Source: Urechis unicinctus (Eukaryota > Annelida > Polychaeta > Xenopneusta > Urechidae). From it: a stretch of 64,000 nucleotides of DNA. Where the stretch lies: positions 65,219,798 to 65,283,797 of the forward strand of contig CM067356.1 of NCBI GenBank assembly GCA_034190875.2. The letters run 5' to 3'. Under the pieces are notes generated by a model, which had not been told where the DNA came from, searched no databases, and saw only the letters and a program-made list of their open reading frames with translations. Both the position numbers and the translations under genes were made by a program. Shown here in pieces: positions 40,266 to 59,605 of this stretch (position 1 is the first letter of the stretch; every line of letters starts with the position of its first letter).

Positions 40266-42055
40266 TGCCAAACGGTCAATTTCTGTAAAAATATGTACAC
40301 TTGCTAATAACTTGAAATTTGGTCATTTCATAATTGTCCAATTCAAGTTTGCTTGTAAAACCTAGTTGATGAAGCGATAATCGAAATCAAAATATCAATG
40401 TAATTTTATTTATAGTTTCAACAAATGCTACCGCGTTTGCGATTACGGCAACAGAACTTATTGCTATACTAATAGGTAATATAATCTGTAATATGTTCGT
40501 AGGATAACTTCGGATAACAGATTATATAGAGCGGCCATTAGGATGGTTTACCCGCCAGTAAAAGCACCGTCATTGTTACCTAACATTTTACCCAAGTCAA
40601 AGTTAACCAACTTAAGCCCTGTTTCAGCATCCTCAATCTAATAATCATAGTATAAAATGTTTTACAACAAAATGTCTTACATGTGTGCAGCAGACACAAT
40701 AAAGACGTAAAGATAGTGGTGCAGCGTGAGAACGGAAACACAAAAAGATAAGTCAGCACGGTAATCTGGAAATTGTTCCAATGTTTAGAGCCACATATCT
40801 TTGAGGTTAATAAGCATATCGATCATCTTACCAGGCAATCAGTTTTGTATTAAGCTAAGTGAGCCTATTGTGGTCTTGGTACCATGCAATATATTAAGTA
40901 ATTAATTGGTGCAGTCTCTGTGTTGGTGATTTTGAATCACCAAACGCTGTGCAATAATTGGTTGAATAATAACTAGTTGTCCCCATCCTTCAGTCCCTAG
41001 TTGCGTTATCGCCATCAGCGCCTTTACCTCCCTCCTGATCACTAAAGCCACTGAAGAGGCAAACCGGGTAACACTAAGATCCTTCATTGCGATTTTGGAG
41101 ATTACTTTCAAATATTCAGTACATTTATCAGCTTAGGAACCATAGCGTGCATCGACGGAGATTTAATGGTCGAAGAATTGGTCAATTTTTGGTACACAAT
41201 TTATTGTTGCATCAACTGATACCTCTCATGGTAGGATGCCTTAGTCCAACAACGGACAAATGTCATATCATATCCGATCAAGCAGTTGTAAATGGCTTCA
41301 CCCCAATTAATAAAGCTGGCCCGCAATAATATATTTCTTTTGGTATTGCGTATAGAATGGATTCGCACTCGATATTTATATTAATTTGATACCTCTTATG
41401 AATTATTCACACCACAATATTCATGAGATTTATGCCTTAGGCTTTCTTAAGGACGTCCCTAAATGAATAGGCTGAAACACCAGCACAAAGTCATTGCACT
41501 ACTGTTAGGGTATGATATACACATGTCTGCACATCGCAACATTGTATTTGCACATTAAATTATCTGCTGATCGTAACATGTATTGGGGCATCCATTCCGC
41601 TGTGTCTCATGGGCCAACAGAGTAGTGGCTAATGACATGGGATGCCACAGGTATGGATTTTCAGGGCGACTCAAGGTTTATAGTGGCACGTTCAGTAGCA
41701 CCAATTACCAATCTGGCCAAACGCATGAATTCCGTCACCCTAATGTGTGATACAATCAAACCTCATGCTCTAGATAACTAAACAACACCCTGCATCAGTT
41801 ATCGCCAGGAATTCGTTTAACTTAGGCCAATTGTTGTCGCTAAACGGCATTAAAAGAGAATATATTTGTCGACCAAGACCTGCGCCACCGGACAAAAATT
41901 AGGCGCTTTAACGATTCTAAATCCTTCAACTTATTGCAGGGATATCGAGATCTATAGCTGTATTTTGATTGCTTGTTAATCACGAAACTAGACCACTGAA
42001 TTTGCAGACAGCCGACTATGTGATATTGAAACCCTCTCCCCCACTTCATGGTAAG
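40266..42055. other. Non-coding DNA, nothing recognised
   Basis: Overlapping frames on opposite strands at 40902-41111 and 41087-41329 have no recognisable family. No splice-bounded exon was seen. Confidence 0.5.
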
Positions 42056-42059
42056 TTAG

Positions 42060-42236
42060 ATGAACGGATGCGCTGCTAGATCGTCAGATGGACGGTATCA
42101 AAATATTTGGGTTGCAATATGTGTTCATTGCAAGTAGGATGCTCGTTAAACTTTGCCCCGCATATCGCGGACAAGAATATTCACGGGCGCCTGGCAAAGA
42201 GTTATTTTATAAGCCTAGTGCCTAGGCGGTAAATTG
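42060..42236 (+). repeat. Diverged duplicate, copy 1 (partner at 43350-43480)
   Basis: Shared words include GA.GGACGGTATCAAA-like, GGCAAAGA and AAGCC.AGTGCCTA.G.GGTA in the same order. The copies are about 1.25 kb apart and straddle a (TA)n tract. Further weak similarity (CAGCATAACTGCAGCT at 42857 against CAGCATAATTGCAGCT at 43884) suggests a larger, decayed tandem duplication. Confidence 0.6.
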
Positions 42237-42370
42237 CAGCTGATTCTCAGAAAGGAAAAGATTACCATGGAACCGCCTTGAATGACACAGCAGAATCTTG
42301 CCAGCTGATTCTCAAAGAAAGGAAAAGAAATGCACCTATGGAACCGCCTATAGTCCGACATGACAATCTA
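42237..42370 (+). repeat. Two-copy tandem repeat, 65-bp offset
   Basis: CAGCTGATTCTCA.GAAAGGAAAAG and ATGGAACCGCCT occur in both units (starts 42237 and 42302). Small indels separate the copies. There is no coding content. Confidence 0.85.
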
Positions 42371-43004
42371 AGATTTATGATCTTGCGGCGATAGTTACTG
42401 CATTTTGCAATATAGTCAACCTCAAAATTACTGGTAACAAATAGTGTCCTGGTAGGTGGATGTCGTTGTTTGTGGTATGTTTTTTAACTTAAACCCAAGA
42501 GTTGATGCACAAAGGTTATAATATCAATGTAGATCCAATACCTGTTATTGAATACCTGCCGTGGTTCATTGCACTCTACTAACTCCCTGTCTGATCGTAA
42601 ACATGTCGGATTGCTCCATGGTTATTTTGAAACATTCATCATGGTGATATATACTTAGTGTTAATTGTTATATCAGTGAACCTATAACTAAGTTTCATTG
42701 TTCGTGCTGTGATATATACCCTAAAAATACTGTATGTAAAATGCCATATTATTAAATCTATCTCATAAATCGAACCGACCGTCACTTGGCCGGCATATGG
42801 CTAATGTATATATATAGGACATGGCTAAAGGGATTGCTCTCGAGTAATTGGCTTCAGCATAACTGCAGCTCCATTCAAAGACCAATATTGCGGCCACCAT
42901 GCGGGAGAGCATTGAGGGGAATCAGTAAATATTGATTATCAACCAAACAATTGGATCACGGCTGACATGTGCTTCAATCAGTCTCTTGATAGGGGAATAT
43001 ATGC

Positions 43005-43115
<111 letters not shown>

Positions 43116-43349
43116 GCATATTGACAAGTAGTTCTAAGAAAGTCGAATATTTGATCAGAATGGTGACGTGGGACAGCCCATAATTAGTCAAAAATGCAAG
43201 CATTGTATTTAGTGACATCAAGCCGCGCCACAGAACAGAGAGATCCCGGTACACAAGAGCTCCATATTGCTTGATGCACTTCATATCGACCATGCATCCC
43301 ACCGCTACACGGACATTCAGCAATTGGTGAGCTGGAACTGCGTCCCTGA

Positions 43350-43480
43350 ATTGACGGATGAACAGTATCAAATTATACATAGGTTTTTATGTAGGTTCCT
43401 CTTAAATTCCTCGTGATACAATTTATACTCGGCAAAGAAGCAATTCACAAGCCCAGTGCCTAAGTGGGTATTTGAAATTA
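43350..43480 (+). repeat. Diverged duplicate, copy 2 (partner at 42060-42236)
   Basis: See the partner. The copy retains CCCAGTGCCTAAGTGGGTA and a GACGGATGAACAGTATCAAA phrase. Confidence 0.55.
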
Positions 43481-46020
43481 CATTTTATAGTAGAAAAATT
43501 CCTTGGCAAATCCATTATTGACAGCAGATTATCTCCCGCGGGACGGTTTAATTAAGATAAAAAAACTTATCTTTATATAACCCATCATGTGTTATGAAAA
43601 GCACATTTAGAGAGACATTGGCTTTTGATACATCTGGATGGTTAATTATTAGTGAAATATTAGTGCTATAGCTGCATTTCTCCCATTCTCATCTGCCCTG
43701 CACGTAACCTTCGTTGGCGCATAGTGCGATTTTAAAATTCCATTATAACATCTCTAGTAAAACGTTTGTACACTCCCGCTGCATATAGTAATATAAGCAA
43801 CGTTCACAAACAAAACTATTATATGACCTCAATGGTCGACTTATTTAAGAAACTGTATTTAGAATACCTAAATATTGCATTCCAGCATAATTGCAGCTAG
43901 GTTATATACGGTGAATTTCGGTATTCATACCACAGCGGGGATATGCAAAGGTCCATAGAAACATTCGAATACGAAAAGAGGTGACCAGTAAATGAGGAAT
44001 AATTGGGCGTATTTATTTCATATTCAAGCAAACTAGCAAGCTAAAACTATATTTCCCAGCACCGCCACTTTTCACAGCGCCGATGTCTGACGCACCCTAT
44101 TTGGGTATCCGGGTAAGAAAACTGGGAAATGTCAAATGCCACACGAAAAAGGTTAGCCAAATCTTCACATAAAGGTCTTTGTATGAGTCGGCCGACCGTT
44201 ACACATTAGCAAATCCTCATTGCAAATGTAATCTGTTTTCATTTCATTGCTGCATGGGGCGTTTTATTGTGAGTTTCCCTAAAGTAATTGGCTTACGTAA
44301 CAATAGACCTTAATTAAACGACCTCGATTGCTACGACTGAGCAAACGAACATAGACTCGATACAGTCAATCCACCTTTGCAGTAACGTAATATTTATCAA
44401 GCAAACTGTGACATACTGCGATCACCTGAAGTTCTGGGTGCCAACTATTGCAAGTAAAGATCGCTGTCTATGTCAATTACTCATGCTTACGCTAGAACAT
44501 ATCAAAGCTAATTGCTAGTTAAAATGTCGAATATCAATTGTCATTTATAGCATACACAGAACGCAATTGACATTCGGTATGCATACGTCTCTATTGACTT
44601 TTTATAATATTGCAATACCTGTGATAGAGCTTTACCAAAACACTGCGCACTCACTGACGCTGTTAAGTTTCTGCCATCAGGTTTTCTACCACTGACGAAT
44701 CTCAGTGAGTTTGTGGGCAGAGTAATGACAAAGGTAGAGTTCTGTACTACTCGTGGGACACACAGAAATGGGTGGTGCTGTACTGGTCCTCATGCTTATT
44801 AAATATCGGAACCGTCTCGGGAATAACGTGGTGATTGATCCTTTAAACTTCTTGCTATGACCCCGACTGCCCCACAATCTATTCTACTTATTCGAGTCGG
44901 CTGCACTCTCGCACGACATTTGGTTAACTAAATGCAATATGAAAAATGGCTAAAACTTGTTTTGATATTATCAGAATAAGATTGAAAAGACAGTGAGTGA
45001 GCCTTAAGGTTGTTGAAGGTCGGTTAATTGAAATCTGCATTCCCCTTGAGATGTAGGCGTTGTCATGCCGTAAGTAGGTTATATATGCAACCTCAATAAC
45101 TTAATCAGAATCGCGAGCCTCTCAGTGTTACATGCTAAATTGCATCCGATGACTAGATATCTAAATGCATTTTACTACAACCAACCAATTTTATTCTTAA
45201 CTTAAATGCAGCCAATAACTTGAGGCAGTCACCTCAAGACAAAGCACCATACAAGACAAATACTTGGCTCGATAATATATTCGAGACAGATATCGCAAAA
45301 GAAGAAAGATGCACATTTTACGATATGGTGGTTCTGACGTTTGCAACCACTCTTCTAGGGTTTTATTGCTTCAAGAGTGTTATCATATATAAACGTCAAA
45401 AATCAATGTTTCAAAAATGAATATTCATATCGAATTTTTATTAGCTGTGAAACCACCCTCTTAGCTGTGTTAACATGTGAGCACACAACCGAAAAGCAAG
45501 GTGCTTGTCTGTTCTGGAAGCTGGTTTGTCTTTTTGAGAAAGAGGATTCTGTTTTTTTCATTTGTACGCATGAAGGTGTTGGCCATGTAGGCGTTGTCAC
45601 TTAGGTTAGCGACAAATATACTTACGGAAGGGAATAAAATCTCATTGTACGACTTAATGACTTAATGACTAAATGCAAACCTTTCCTTTAAGTGCGTCTT
45701 TCACTGAAGCAACCACACATAGATGCTCGTCATGGAAGCCAATAACATAATGACATCAGTACATTTACGAAGAAATGACCATCAAAAATGTAAATCATCA
45801 ATATGTTCATATTCTGGAAAAAATATAATATACTTATCAAATGACGCTGGGTAGTGAGGAGTGTAACAAGCAAAGAGCTATAAGGAAGGTCATGATTTTG
45901 TTGTTTGTAGCCACTTTTATGTAATCACACTCAAAGCAAAAATAGCCCTGTTAAAAGCTTGTTACATTTAATTATTCTATCAAAGGTTACGAGTGGGTGC
46001 AAGTTAAAGAAACGAATTCT
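43481..46020. other. Non-coding DNA, nothing recognised
   Basis: No gene is supported. A short run of ACTTAATG units lies near 45652-45672. Sequence at 45440-45600 shares ordered words (CTACCCTCTTAG-like, TTGGCCATGTAGG-like, GCATGAAGG) with 47130-47260, a likely old duplication. Confidence 0.5.
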
Positions 46021-46029
46021 GATGAACAT

Positions 46030-46231
46030 ATAGTGACATATATAAATATATACATATATATATAAATATATATATATTATATGGGTACGCAATATATATA
46101 TATATATGTTTATATATATATACATATGCATATATATATATAAATAAATATCTACATATATCATTATATATCTAACATGCAAGTGAATACATGTGCACTT
46201 ATATCTATATTCATTTATGATTATATGGGTA

Positions 46232-46315
<84 letters not shown>

Positions 46316-46522
46316 TTTATTCATATGCATATGTATATATATAAATAAATATATAAATATACATTTTTCATATATATAATGATATATATATATATATATA
46401 TATCTTTGTACATTTGCGTATTTATATATATAAGCATATACATGTCTATATAATGTATATATTTCAAGAGTTTTATATGTATTTATATATATATATATAT
46501 ATTTACCTATACATATATATAT

Positions 46523-46557
<35 letters not shown>

Positions 46558-46558
46558 G

Positions 46559-46609
<51 letters not shown>

Positions 46610-46640
46610 ACATATATATATGTTTATATATTTATAGTCA
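46030..46640. repeat. TA-rich island with an internal duplication
   Basis: Interrupted (TA)n spans about 600 bp. A phrase ATTATATGGGTACGCA occurs at 46076 and again at 46221, and an ATACATATGCATAT / AAATAAATAT phrase also recurs. The block therefore contains a duplication with about a 145-bp offset. The Tyr/Ile frames here are artefacts. Confidence 0.93.
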
Positions 46641-49978
<3,338 letters not shown>

Positions 49979-50049
49979 ATATTTACTTATAAATGTGCGG
50001 CTTCAGATGGGAGTGCTTATTATATGTATGGTTTAAGTGATAACAAAAA

Positions 50050-50400
50050 GTAAACTATGGGTTTATTTTTTGGTACACGAAAACAGGGGCTCTTTGCCAT
50101 TCTGCTGTAAAATGCCACTCATCGAAGCATTTGTTGACAACCACAGCACAATTACACATTTTTCAGTTGACTTAAATAGTCTATAAATTATGTGGTAATG
50201 GGTGTTTATTTTACCATCTCCAGTAAGTGCTCCAAGTGTTACTTCCGTCAAAATATAATACGGAAAGCATGAGGTACTGAACCTACCAAGGCTACCAGCA
50301 ATAAGTGCATCTAGAGCAAAGTGACCGAAGCAATTTCATCAGGCATACGTGTCATGCATATATTATGCTTCGATAGAAATCATATTTAGTAATCTTAATC
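50050..50400. other. Unique spacer between TA tracts
   Basis: Ordinary-complexity sequence of about 350 bp with no recognised feature. The minus-strand 62-codon frame at 50063-50251 is unclassified. Confidence 0.5.
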
Positions 50401-50405
50401 ACCTT

Positions 50406-51425
<1,020 letters not shown>

Positions 51426-51800
51426 ATTGGTCGCATTAAGCGTTCTGCTTATCCATTAGTAACCCTAGTTGATGGGGATATGAATGCCATTTAGGTTTCT
51501 TTTTATATCTATAAAGGCCGTATTCTATGAAAACTCTGAGTACAGTCATGGCTGTGTTAGCAAAGTTGATAGACTTGAGTGTGCGCTGCGTTACTAACAC
51601 CCCCTTACCTAGTGAGGCATCAGCAGGTGACACACTAAATCCATTGTGACAACTACAATATGGCGTGGGCACGCATTACTTAATGCTGCACAACAATTCT
51701 GCCTAATCGTTCGAGAGGAAGAAATACGATGGTTTTTTGTAACATGACAGATCGATGCATTTCCCCATTAACCCTTAAAAGAACACTTTTTTTCAGTCAA
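51426..51800. repeat. Duplicate tail and unique sequence after the TA island
   Basis: The first ~115 bp (51426-51540) is the second copy of 50838-50938. Similar short minus-strand peptides result (RVFIEYGLY and KKPKWH phrases), but this only reflects the DNA duplication and no gene is supported. The rest is unrecognised. Confidence 0.75.
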
Positions 51801-51802
51801 TC

Positions 51803-51803
<1 letters not shown>

Positions 51804-51889
<86 letters not shown>

Positions 51890-52068
51890 TATATATATAT
51901 ATATATATATACATATATATAATATATATATATGTGTATATATATATAATCTTTTATATATATATATGTTTATGTTTACATGTTTATGTTTTATGTGGGC
52001 ATACATATATATATACACATTTATATATATATATATTCATATGTATTTATATGTATATACATATATAG

Positions 52069-52106
<38 letters not shown>

Positions 52107-52277
52107 AGATATACATATAAATAGAGAGAGAGAGATACATTTTTATATAGACGTATATTTATATATGTATATTTATACATCTATATATATGAGATTAGAA
52201 ATATATATATACATGTAGGGATTTATATAGAGATATAGATTTATTTATGTATATATACATTATATATATAGATTTAA

Positions 52278-52322
<45 letters not shown>

Positions 52323-52672
52323 AAATATATATATATATTTATACATATATACATATATATATGCTTATATATATTATTATATGTGTATATATACATATTT
52401 ATATATATATATGTATTAATATATATATATATACATATGTATATATAAAAATATAAACATATATATAAATGTGTATATATAATATATATATAGATGTATA
52501 TATATTATATATATATATTTATATATATATTCAAATATATACATATTTATAATATATATATATATGCATAAATATTCATATATATACATGTAAATATATA
52601 TTTATATGTATATATATTTATATATATATATATATTTACATAGATACATATATTTTCGTATATATATGTATA
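51804..52672. repeat. TA-rich island, about 870 bp
   Basis: Pure (TA)n at the left grades into TATG, AGAG and AAATAT mixtures. It ends within a few bases of the start of the segmental duplicate copy at 52674. Confidence 0.95.
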
Positions 52673-53107
52673 TTGCAATAACTGTGACAGTGAAACCGAA
52701 TACAGAACTTTGTACTGTTAGTGTTGTGTGTCAAAGAGAAGGGGTGTAGCGTCCATAATTGTTAAATATGCTAATGAGCATATAAATACTGCGTACTGTC
52801 CATGACCACCGCATTAAGATGCAATGTAAACTTCTCAGTCTCCACTTATCAACATATACTCCACCCCTTATTATTTGCTTTCAAATTACGTCGCTGCAAC
52901 TATTCTTGGAAAGCTGGGCAGGCCTATCTTTTTCAAGTATTTTAAGCCCCATCCATGTCACTGTCAATTCATGTCTTGATCGTTTGTCAATGTTGTTTTA
53001 CATTGTGGGCAAAGCAAAAAATATATATGCAGGCCTCGTTTAAAGTGCTCATCATATTTTAGACGGCACATAATAGGTCATTGCATATTTTTATGTAAAT
53101 ATTATGC

Positions 53108-53450
53108 ATGCATGCATGTATGTATGTACGCATGTATGTACGCATGTATGTACGTAGGAATGTATGCATGCATGTATGCATGTCTGTGTGTTTGCATGTA
53201 TGTATGTATGTATGTATGTATGTATGTATGTATGTATGTATGTATGTATGTATGTATGTATGTATGTATGTATGTATGTATGTATGTATGTATGTATGTA
53301 TGTATGTATGTATGTATGTATGTATGTATGTATGTATGTATGTATGTATGTATGTATGTATGTATGTATGTATGTGTATGTATGTATGTATGCATATATG
53401 CAGGCATGCATTGATGTATATATACAAATATATATGTATGTATGTATGTT
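53108..53450 (+). repeat. (ATGT)n tetranucleotide microsatellite
   Basis: About 45 nearly perfect ATGT units lie at 53193-53372 with degenerate ATGC/ATGT units on both sides. All six frames stay open across it (Met-Tyr-Val-Cys or Ile-His-Thr-Tyr repeats), which explains the cluster of 100-128 codon frames; none is a gene. Confidence 0.96.
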
Positions 53451-53784
53451 TATATGTATAAATGTAAACTGATTCAAATGTATAGCGTTTTATTTCCTCT
53501 TTATGCCTATGGACATTTGTATGCTGATAATGATGACACCCAATTCCCTTGTTTTGATGCCTTCACAATGCATTATATCTTCTAAGGTACCAAATACAGT
53601 CCTTATTTTGTCGCATTGAAAGATTGTATAAGCCACCTGGTTCTCGTAATAATGAAAAAATGCGTATCACGGAACGATTGACATTCAGTTAAGGTTTGAA
53701 TATTAATTGAGTGGTTTTGTTCCTTTGCAGCTGCCTGTAAGATATAAATAATACTGGGGCAGGACCGAGTAGAATCGATTTCGT

Positions 53785-53850
53785 CTAGATTATGCACCCG
53801 TGTGTGGCATGATATAGTTGAATGTATTGCCGATTTGTAAAGAAGCGAGA
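53785..53850 (+). pseudogene. Decayed Kazal exon
   Basis: ATTATGCACCCGTGTGTGG (53789-53807) matches the Kazal exon 2 sequence ATTACGCACCTGTGTGCGG with only three differences, all synonymous C/T changes. It encodes YAPVCG. The next in-frame cysteine (53836-53838) falls exactly ten codons after the Cys3 codon, as in both real domains, and a GAAGCG/GAGGCG match follows. A TAG at 53815-53817 interrupts it, and expected Cys1 and Cys2 codons are gone or changed (CGT at about 53782). An acceptor-like CCTTTGCAG lies near 53722-53730. It is most likely a dead relative of the 35.8-kb gene. Confidence 0.6.
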
Positions 53851-54840
53851 GATATATAACCCTTTGCATCGCATAAAATAGCTAACGTCATTATATGAAC
53901 GATAGATGTTTAATCAGCATGCCGTTAACGTTCACCCGGAGGTTGGCCATCGTTAGCGTGCGCATTACAGGTTATGAACGGTGTGTTACTACGACAATCA
54001 TCACTGTACCTGATCATTAATCCTGTCGTTAGTGCTGCAAGACGTTTACATATATGCCGTCCCTGGCCTTTGTGGCAACTTCTGTACGACAACCGCCCGT
54101 TTTGATTGCCCATAGAATCCCTTACTTCGAGGCTATAACAACAAGGGTTTAGGCTGCGTGCAGACCAAATATAGACTATTCGAGCAAACATTCAAGGTTA
54201 CTGTGGCTGTAATAGTCTCTGGATCAAAGTGATGTTCGTATCGAATTAATGATTACAATATGCACCGTTGATAATACAGTATACGGAACGCCGTTCAGCC
54301 TCCTTCAGAGTTCATTGAAAAGGATTTCATATGCCTATAATTTCAATAACTATGTAATTATTCACGATTATGGCATCTTATATAGAAAACCGTAATCAAA
54401 CATTCTAACAAATTTCCAACCCCATTTAATATACAATATATTAAAGCATTAATTGAGATGAACGGATAAATACCATATAGGATTGCTGTCCAATAGTTCA
54501 TTATATAGAGAGGAATAAATTATCAATATATCGTTATCCAAGGCATATGAATATGTAAAATATGCGTTTTTTTCGTAAATTGACTGACTGATTTCCATAA
54601 TCATTGACATGCCCTGTTCAGTGCGTCGACTTATCTTTATCTACTGACGATGATGATCCACTGTGAATGATTCAGCAATCAGTCTCAAAACCTGACGACG
54701 TGCTCACAAAATCGGTTGGTTATATTGCTTAGCACCCTGTGACGCCCGGTTTCCCCATTTATCACTTGTTGCTGTGCTATTAATAAACTGTAGATGATTT
54801 TTATTGGTGGCCTAATACGAATAGGCTAGAAACACAATCA

Positions 54841-56898
54841 CGGTAATCCGGAACAATCAATGCTTAAGAGTCACATGTCTGCGCTACCTATACCTGTAAA
54901 TCAAGGATTATGGAGAAATTTGCTGATAACATTTATCACTCACTCGTTAGTTGTATAATATCTGATGGCTCACGATGCAATCGTTCTACAAGCACAAAAT
55001 TTACAGCGTAAGTGAGTGCTAATAAAGTGCATCCAAGACGCCAAAAAAAATCAAAAGTTGTAAATGCCAAATACAAGTTCCTGGCTGGCACGATGCAGGT
55101 TATTTCATGTTATCTATCCTACTTTGCTTCAAAAGCAACCTACTATTTGTTCCCTCGTCTACTGTTTACTTTCAGCAAATTGATCTTTGCGACGATGTCA
55201 ACGGATCTCATCATTGATGACCGTGGGTGGAAAACGAATCAGCATGTCCAGAATATGAATAATGTACATGTTACCTTTTTAAGTATTTCATGTATGTTGA
55301 CATCTTGTTAGCTCAACTGATACGTATATTTTTAACCGAACGAACCCATTCCATATGCAGCATTGTAGAGCGGATTTGCTTACCTAATTGTGAATGATAT
55401 TATGTAGAGGTGGATAAAGCAAGAGGGGCAATACACCAATCATTTCTATAACCACGAGGAGATTCAGTAACATGTGAATGATATTTTAGGAATGGAGTGT
55501 GTATGGCACTGAAATAAAAGTTACAGAGTTCTCTAATGCGAGGATCCAAAAATTATAAGTGTCAGTCATGTATTTGTCTTAAGTAAGCAAAATGAGTGAT
55601 AATAAATCGTGAGACCAGTTGAGTTATAATGTGCAACGTTTTGATTTCCATGCATATTCTGTAATACTGGCCCACAGAGAGCTATCCATATTCTAGTCTC
55701 AGGCTTAAGTAAAGTCTCAGTGTGATACATAGCATTATCTTTGCCTCCTTAACTTTTGGCACGTTGGCGTTATCTGTGCTCTCTGTTGAATGCATTTATG
55801 CTATCGCAGGTACACATGATCAAAACTACGTTGCATTGGTGGACATATCATCGTCGACATATTGTAATAAAACAAAAAAGATAATTCAGTACATAGGGAT
55901 GTTTTTATAGCACTAACGAATTACCTCACGTTATTTCACTTATCTTAATATATATCTAGATTCATTGAAGAGCATCGACCATCCGGGATCATGTATCTAG
56001 ACATCTCGCCATTATCTCACTTGATACTGTAAACCAGCTCAGCCCATTCAGACCCACAAATCAATCAGCGCAGCGCCTGTGTTCAAAAGCGGTATTTGAA
56101 AAGGCAAACGGTTAAGCTAATGGTAACCGTATTAGGCAATAAAATGCACTTTATCATACACTAGGCACTAAATTCAGTGGAATTTGTCATAAAAGTGAAA
56201 TTATATAGTTGTGTTAACGGTGCATTCACCGACCAGGCGATGTCACGGCAGGTATGATGACAGACAATTGCGATGCATGCCTAATGAGCACAGCGTTTCT
56301 GCGCACTAGTGTTTGTACCCTCTGGCAGCCAGGAAGGTCGTCAAAGAGGATTGAACCATACATTCGAAAGTAGATTGTACCATCTGCTATTATTATTTAT
56401 AAGTATATGCTAAATGTGTCCGCCAAAGACCCATCATTTGTCGGCTTCGAAGATCAAAGATACCAGTCAGTGTCACCTAGTGTAGCACACTTCAATTCCG
56501 TAGGTGGTAGGAGTAAGACTGTTGCAACCAAAAATAATCACTGTCAAAAGTACTTTATTAACTGTTACCCGGCACCATTACGCCGGAAATGCTGGTCTAA
56601 CATCAGCGCAATAAGCACTTAGCCAGCCCATTTTCCTGTAGATATAGTAACATTATTATAAGACTGAAGTTACTGAACGAGTCCAATTACCAGAATTACT
56701 TGGTGCATTCTCTTGAAGGACTAGCTGCAAAAAAGTTTGTGTTCGTGATAAGCGGAAATCAACCGATGAATTTAAAATCCTAATAAATGTCAATATAAGC
56801 AGATATCACTTACAGTGGTGTGCTATTTGCTGTTTGTCTTTTGACTGATTATCATTCCTTGAACACTTTCTATCTCAGACATCGTTATCTAATCAACT
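54841..56898. other. Non-coding DNA, nothing recognised
   Basis: Frames at 55012-55311 (99 codons) and 55722-55910 (hydrophobic start, but GTG rather than ATG) were considered and not supported. No splice-bounded exon or repeat family was identified. Confidence 0.5.
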
Positions 56899-57550
<652 letters not shown>

Positions 57551-57552
<2 letters not shown>

Positions 57553-59287
57553 TAACTAAGCCTATGTGACCTTGAACCCCACCTATACATGGTCAATCAG
57601 CACTAGGTGATCTGGATCTGCGCCCCTGGATCTCCCATTGTATGGGAGAACAGAGAACCGTTAGAATAGTTTAGACCAATGGTCATTAATTTAACTTAGT
57701 ATGGCAGTCGTTGTAGACGTGTTTCTGGTGAGAAAGATTGTTTGGGGAATTTCTTGTTTGATGGACGATATACAGCAGTTCTGCTTCTCCCAGTACCTTA
57801 AGATTGGAGCAGTATCGAATGAGAGTTATTATGAAGAAAAAAAATTTGTCTTTCTAATTAATGAAATGTTCTATATTGATAGCTCTCATTTTACAACACA
57901 TATTTAGGTGGACAGAGTAACTTTCAGAAGCATTTCCCCGAACTTGACTTGTAGTTTAATAGTCGAGCACTACAACGACGGAGTAGGATTAAGAACAGGT
58001 GAGATGCAGCGGGTTTAGTGATGACGGGAGTTTAATTACAAAACAGCACGCCATGAGGGTACAAAATCCGTTGTTTGTCAGAACAACAACAAAGGCTACA
58101 TCTCTCGTTCGGGAGCCATTTTGCCATCTTTGAATAGCAAGCGACCCTGTATTCTTATGTGAACCTATTTGCCTCAGTATGGCTACTACGCATAAACACG
58201 CAATGTTGCCAATATCGCCTCAGCATGACTTTGATAAGAAATATATTCCAACTCAATTAACCAGTTTTACTCATAAGAAGATAGCCAGAGTTCACTATAA
58301 TCACTGTACTCTCGTTAACGCAAAGGTCAGAGTATGATAAAATCTGCAGAACCAAATAGCCTTTCGCTTGGTTTGCTCGGTATCAGAGAGGCACTATCCC
58401 ATTCAATAAATTTAATTATGCCTTATTAAATAGACCAGTCGTAATTGATTGCACTGTTTACATGTTAGCCACAGACTCTTGCTTGTATCTATTTATGAAG
58501 ACTAGCAAATGACCCCTTCGGCAAACTATACCCAACTGCATCATGCTCTGATACCACTATACTGCTACATACGTGTCTACCGTCGACGGAAAGTGTATCG
58601 TGCGTCCATGCCATTCATTGCATCCACTTCCTTAGTCTTATGCAAACACATAGCCGGCAAAATGTTTATCTACTGCGCGATATCGTGCCAAATAAGATGC
58701 ACAATAGGGACGCAAATCTCATCCCAATAATAAATCTCCATCCTAGTGTTTAATGGGGTATTTGGGTCGAATGCCAATGCTAGTAAAGATATTTTTTGTA
58801 TGGTCGGCATTCATATTGGTCTAAGAAACTCCATCAGAATATCAAGAGTGGAGGAAAGCTCCGATATTAACCACAAAAGACATGGAAATAGAGAAAGACA
58901 TTGATCGATACCATCGCGTTGGTAAAGAGCAAACTGGTCAGCACAGATATATTCTGATCAAATTCGCGGCCTTCCGTAGGAAGGTAGACGTTATGTCGAA
59001 GAAATTAAGATTTAAAGGAACCGGACTTCCATATTTATTCTAAATGTATTCTTGTTGGTATGCATTGAGTTTGGATCAAAACAGATAACAAATTGCATTG
59101 CTGGTGTGGTATATCGTCAAAATTCCGCACCATTAGCAGATTTGTTTTGAGGATGAGAAAATTGTGAATATTATGGACACTATAAATAGATGTAATGAGC
59201 GATGTTAATAGAAAAATAAATGTTGATCTTATCAGATATCACAGTCATGTCTAAACCTACAATTTTATCGAAAGTATATTTGCATAT
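57551..59287. other. Non-coding DNA, nothing recognised
   Basis: It starts with a GTGACCTTGAACCCCACC phrase of a type common in dispersed repeats of marine animals, but no full element could be delimited. No exon is supported. Confidence 0.5.
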
Positions 59288-59592
<305 letters not shown>

Positions 59593-59605
59593 TGTTGGAT
59601 TAGAC

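Larger units (their letters stand above)
52674..54840 (+). repeat. Segmental duplicate, copy 2, with about 1.3 kb of extra DNA
   Basis: The left part (52674-52865) and right part (54192-54840) match 39357-39560 and 39636-40265 respectively. The intervening 52.9-54.19 kb has no counterpart in copy 1, which instead has about 80 bp. The extra DNA contains the (ATGT)n tract and a decayed Kazal exon. Either copy 2 gained an insertion or copy 1 lost it. Confidence 0.85.

Noticed and set aside
53059..53477. Cluster of 100-128 codon frames on both strands
   Set aside because: They are translations of the (ATGT)n microsatellite, open in all frames by its sequence.
55722..55910. Small secreted peptide with a signal-like start
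   Set aside because: The frame begins with GTG, not ATG, and no upstream exon with a compatible splice site was found.
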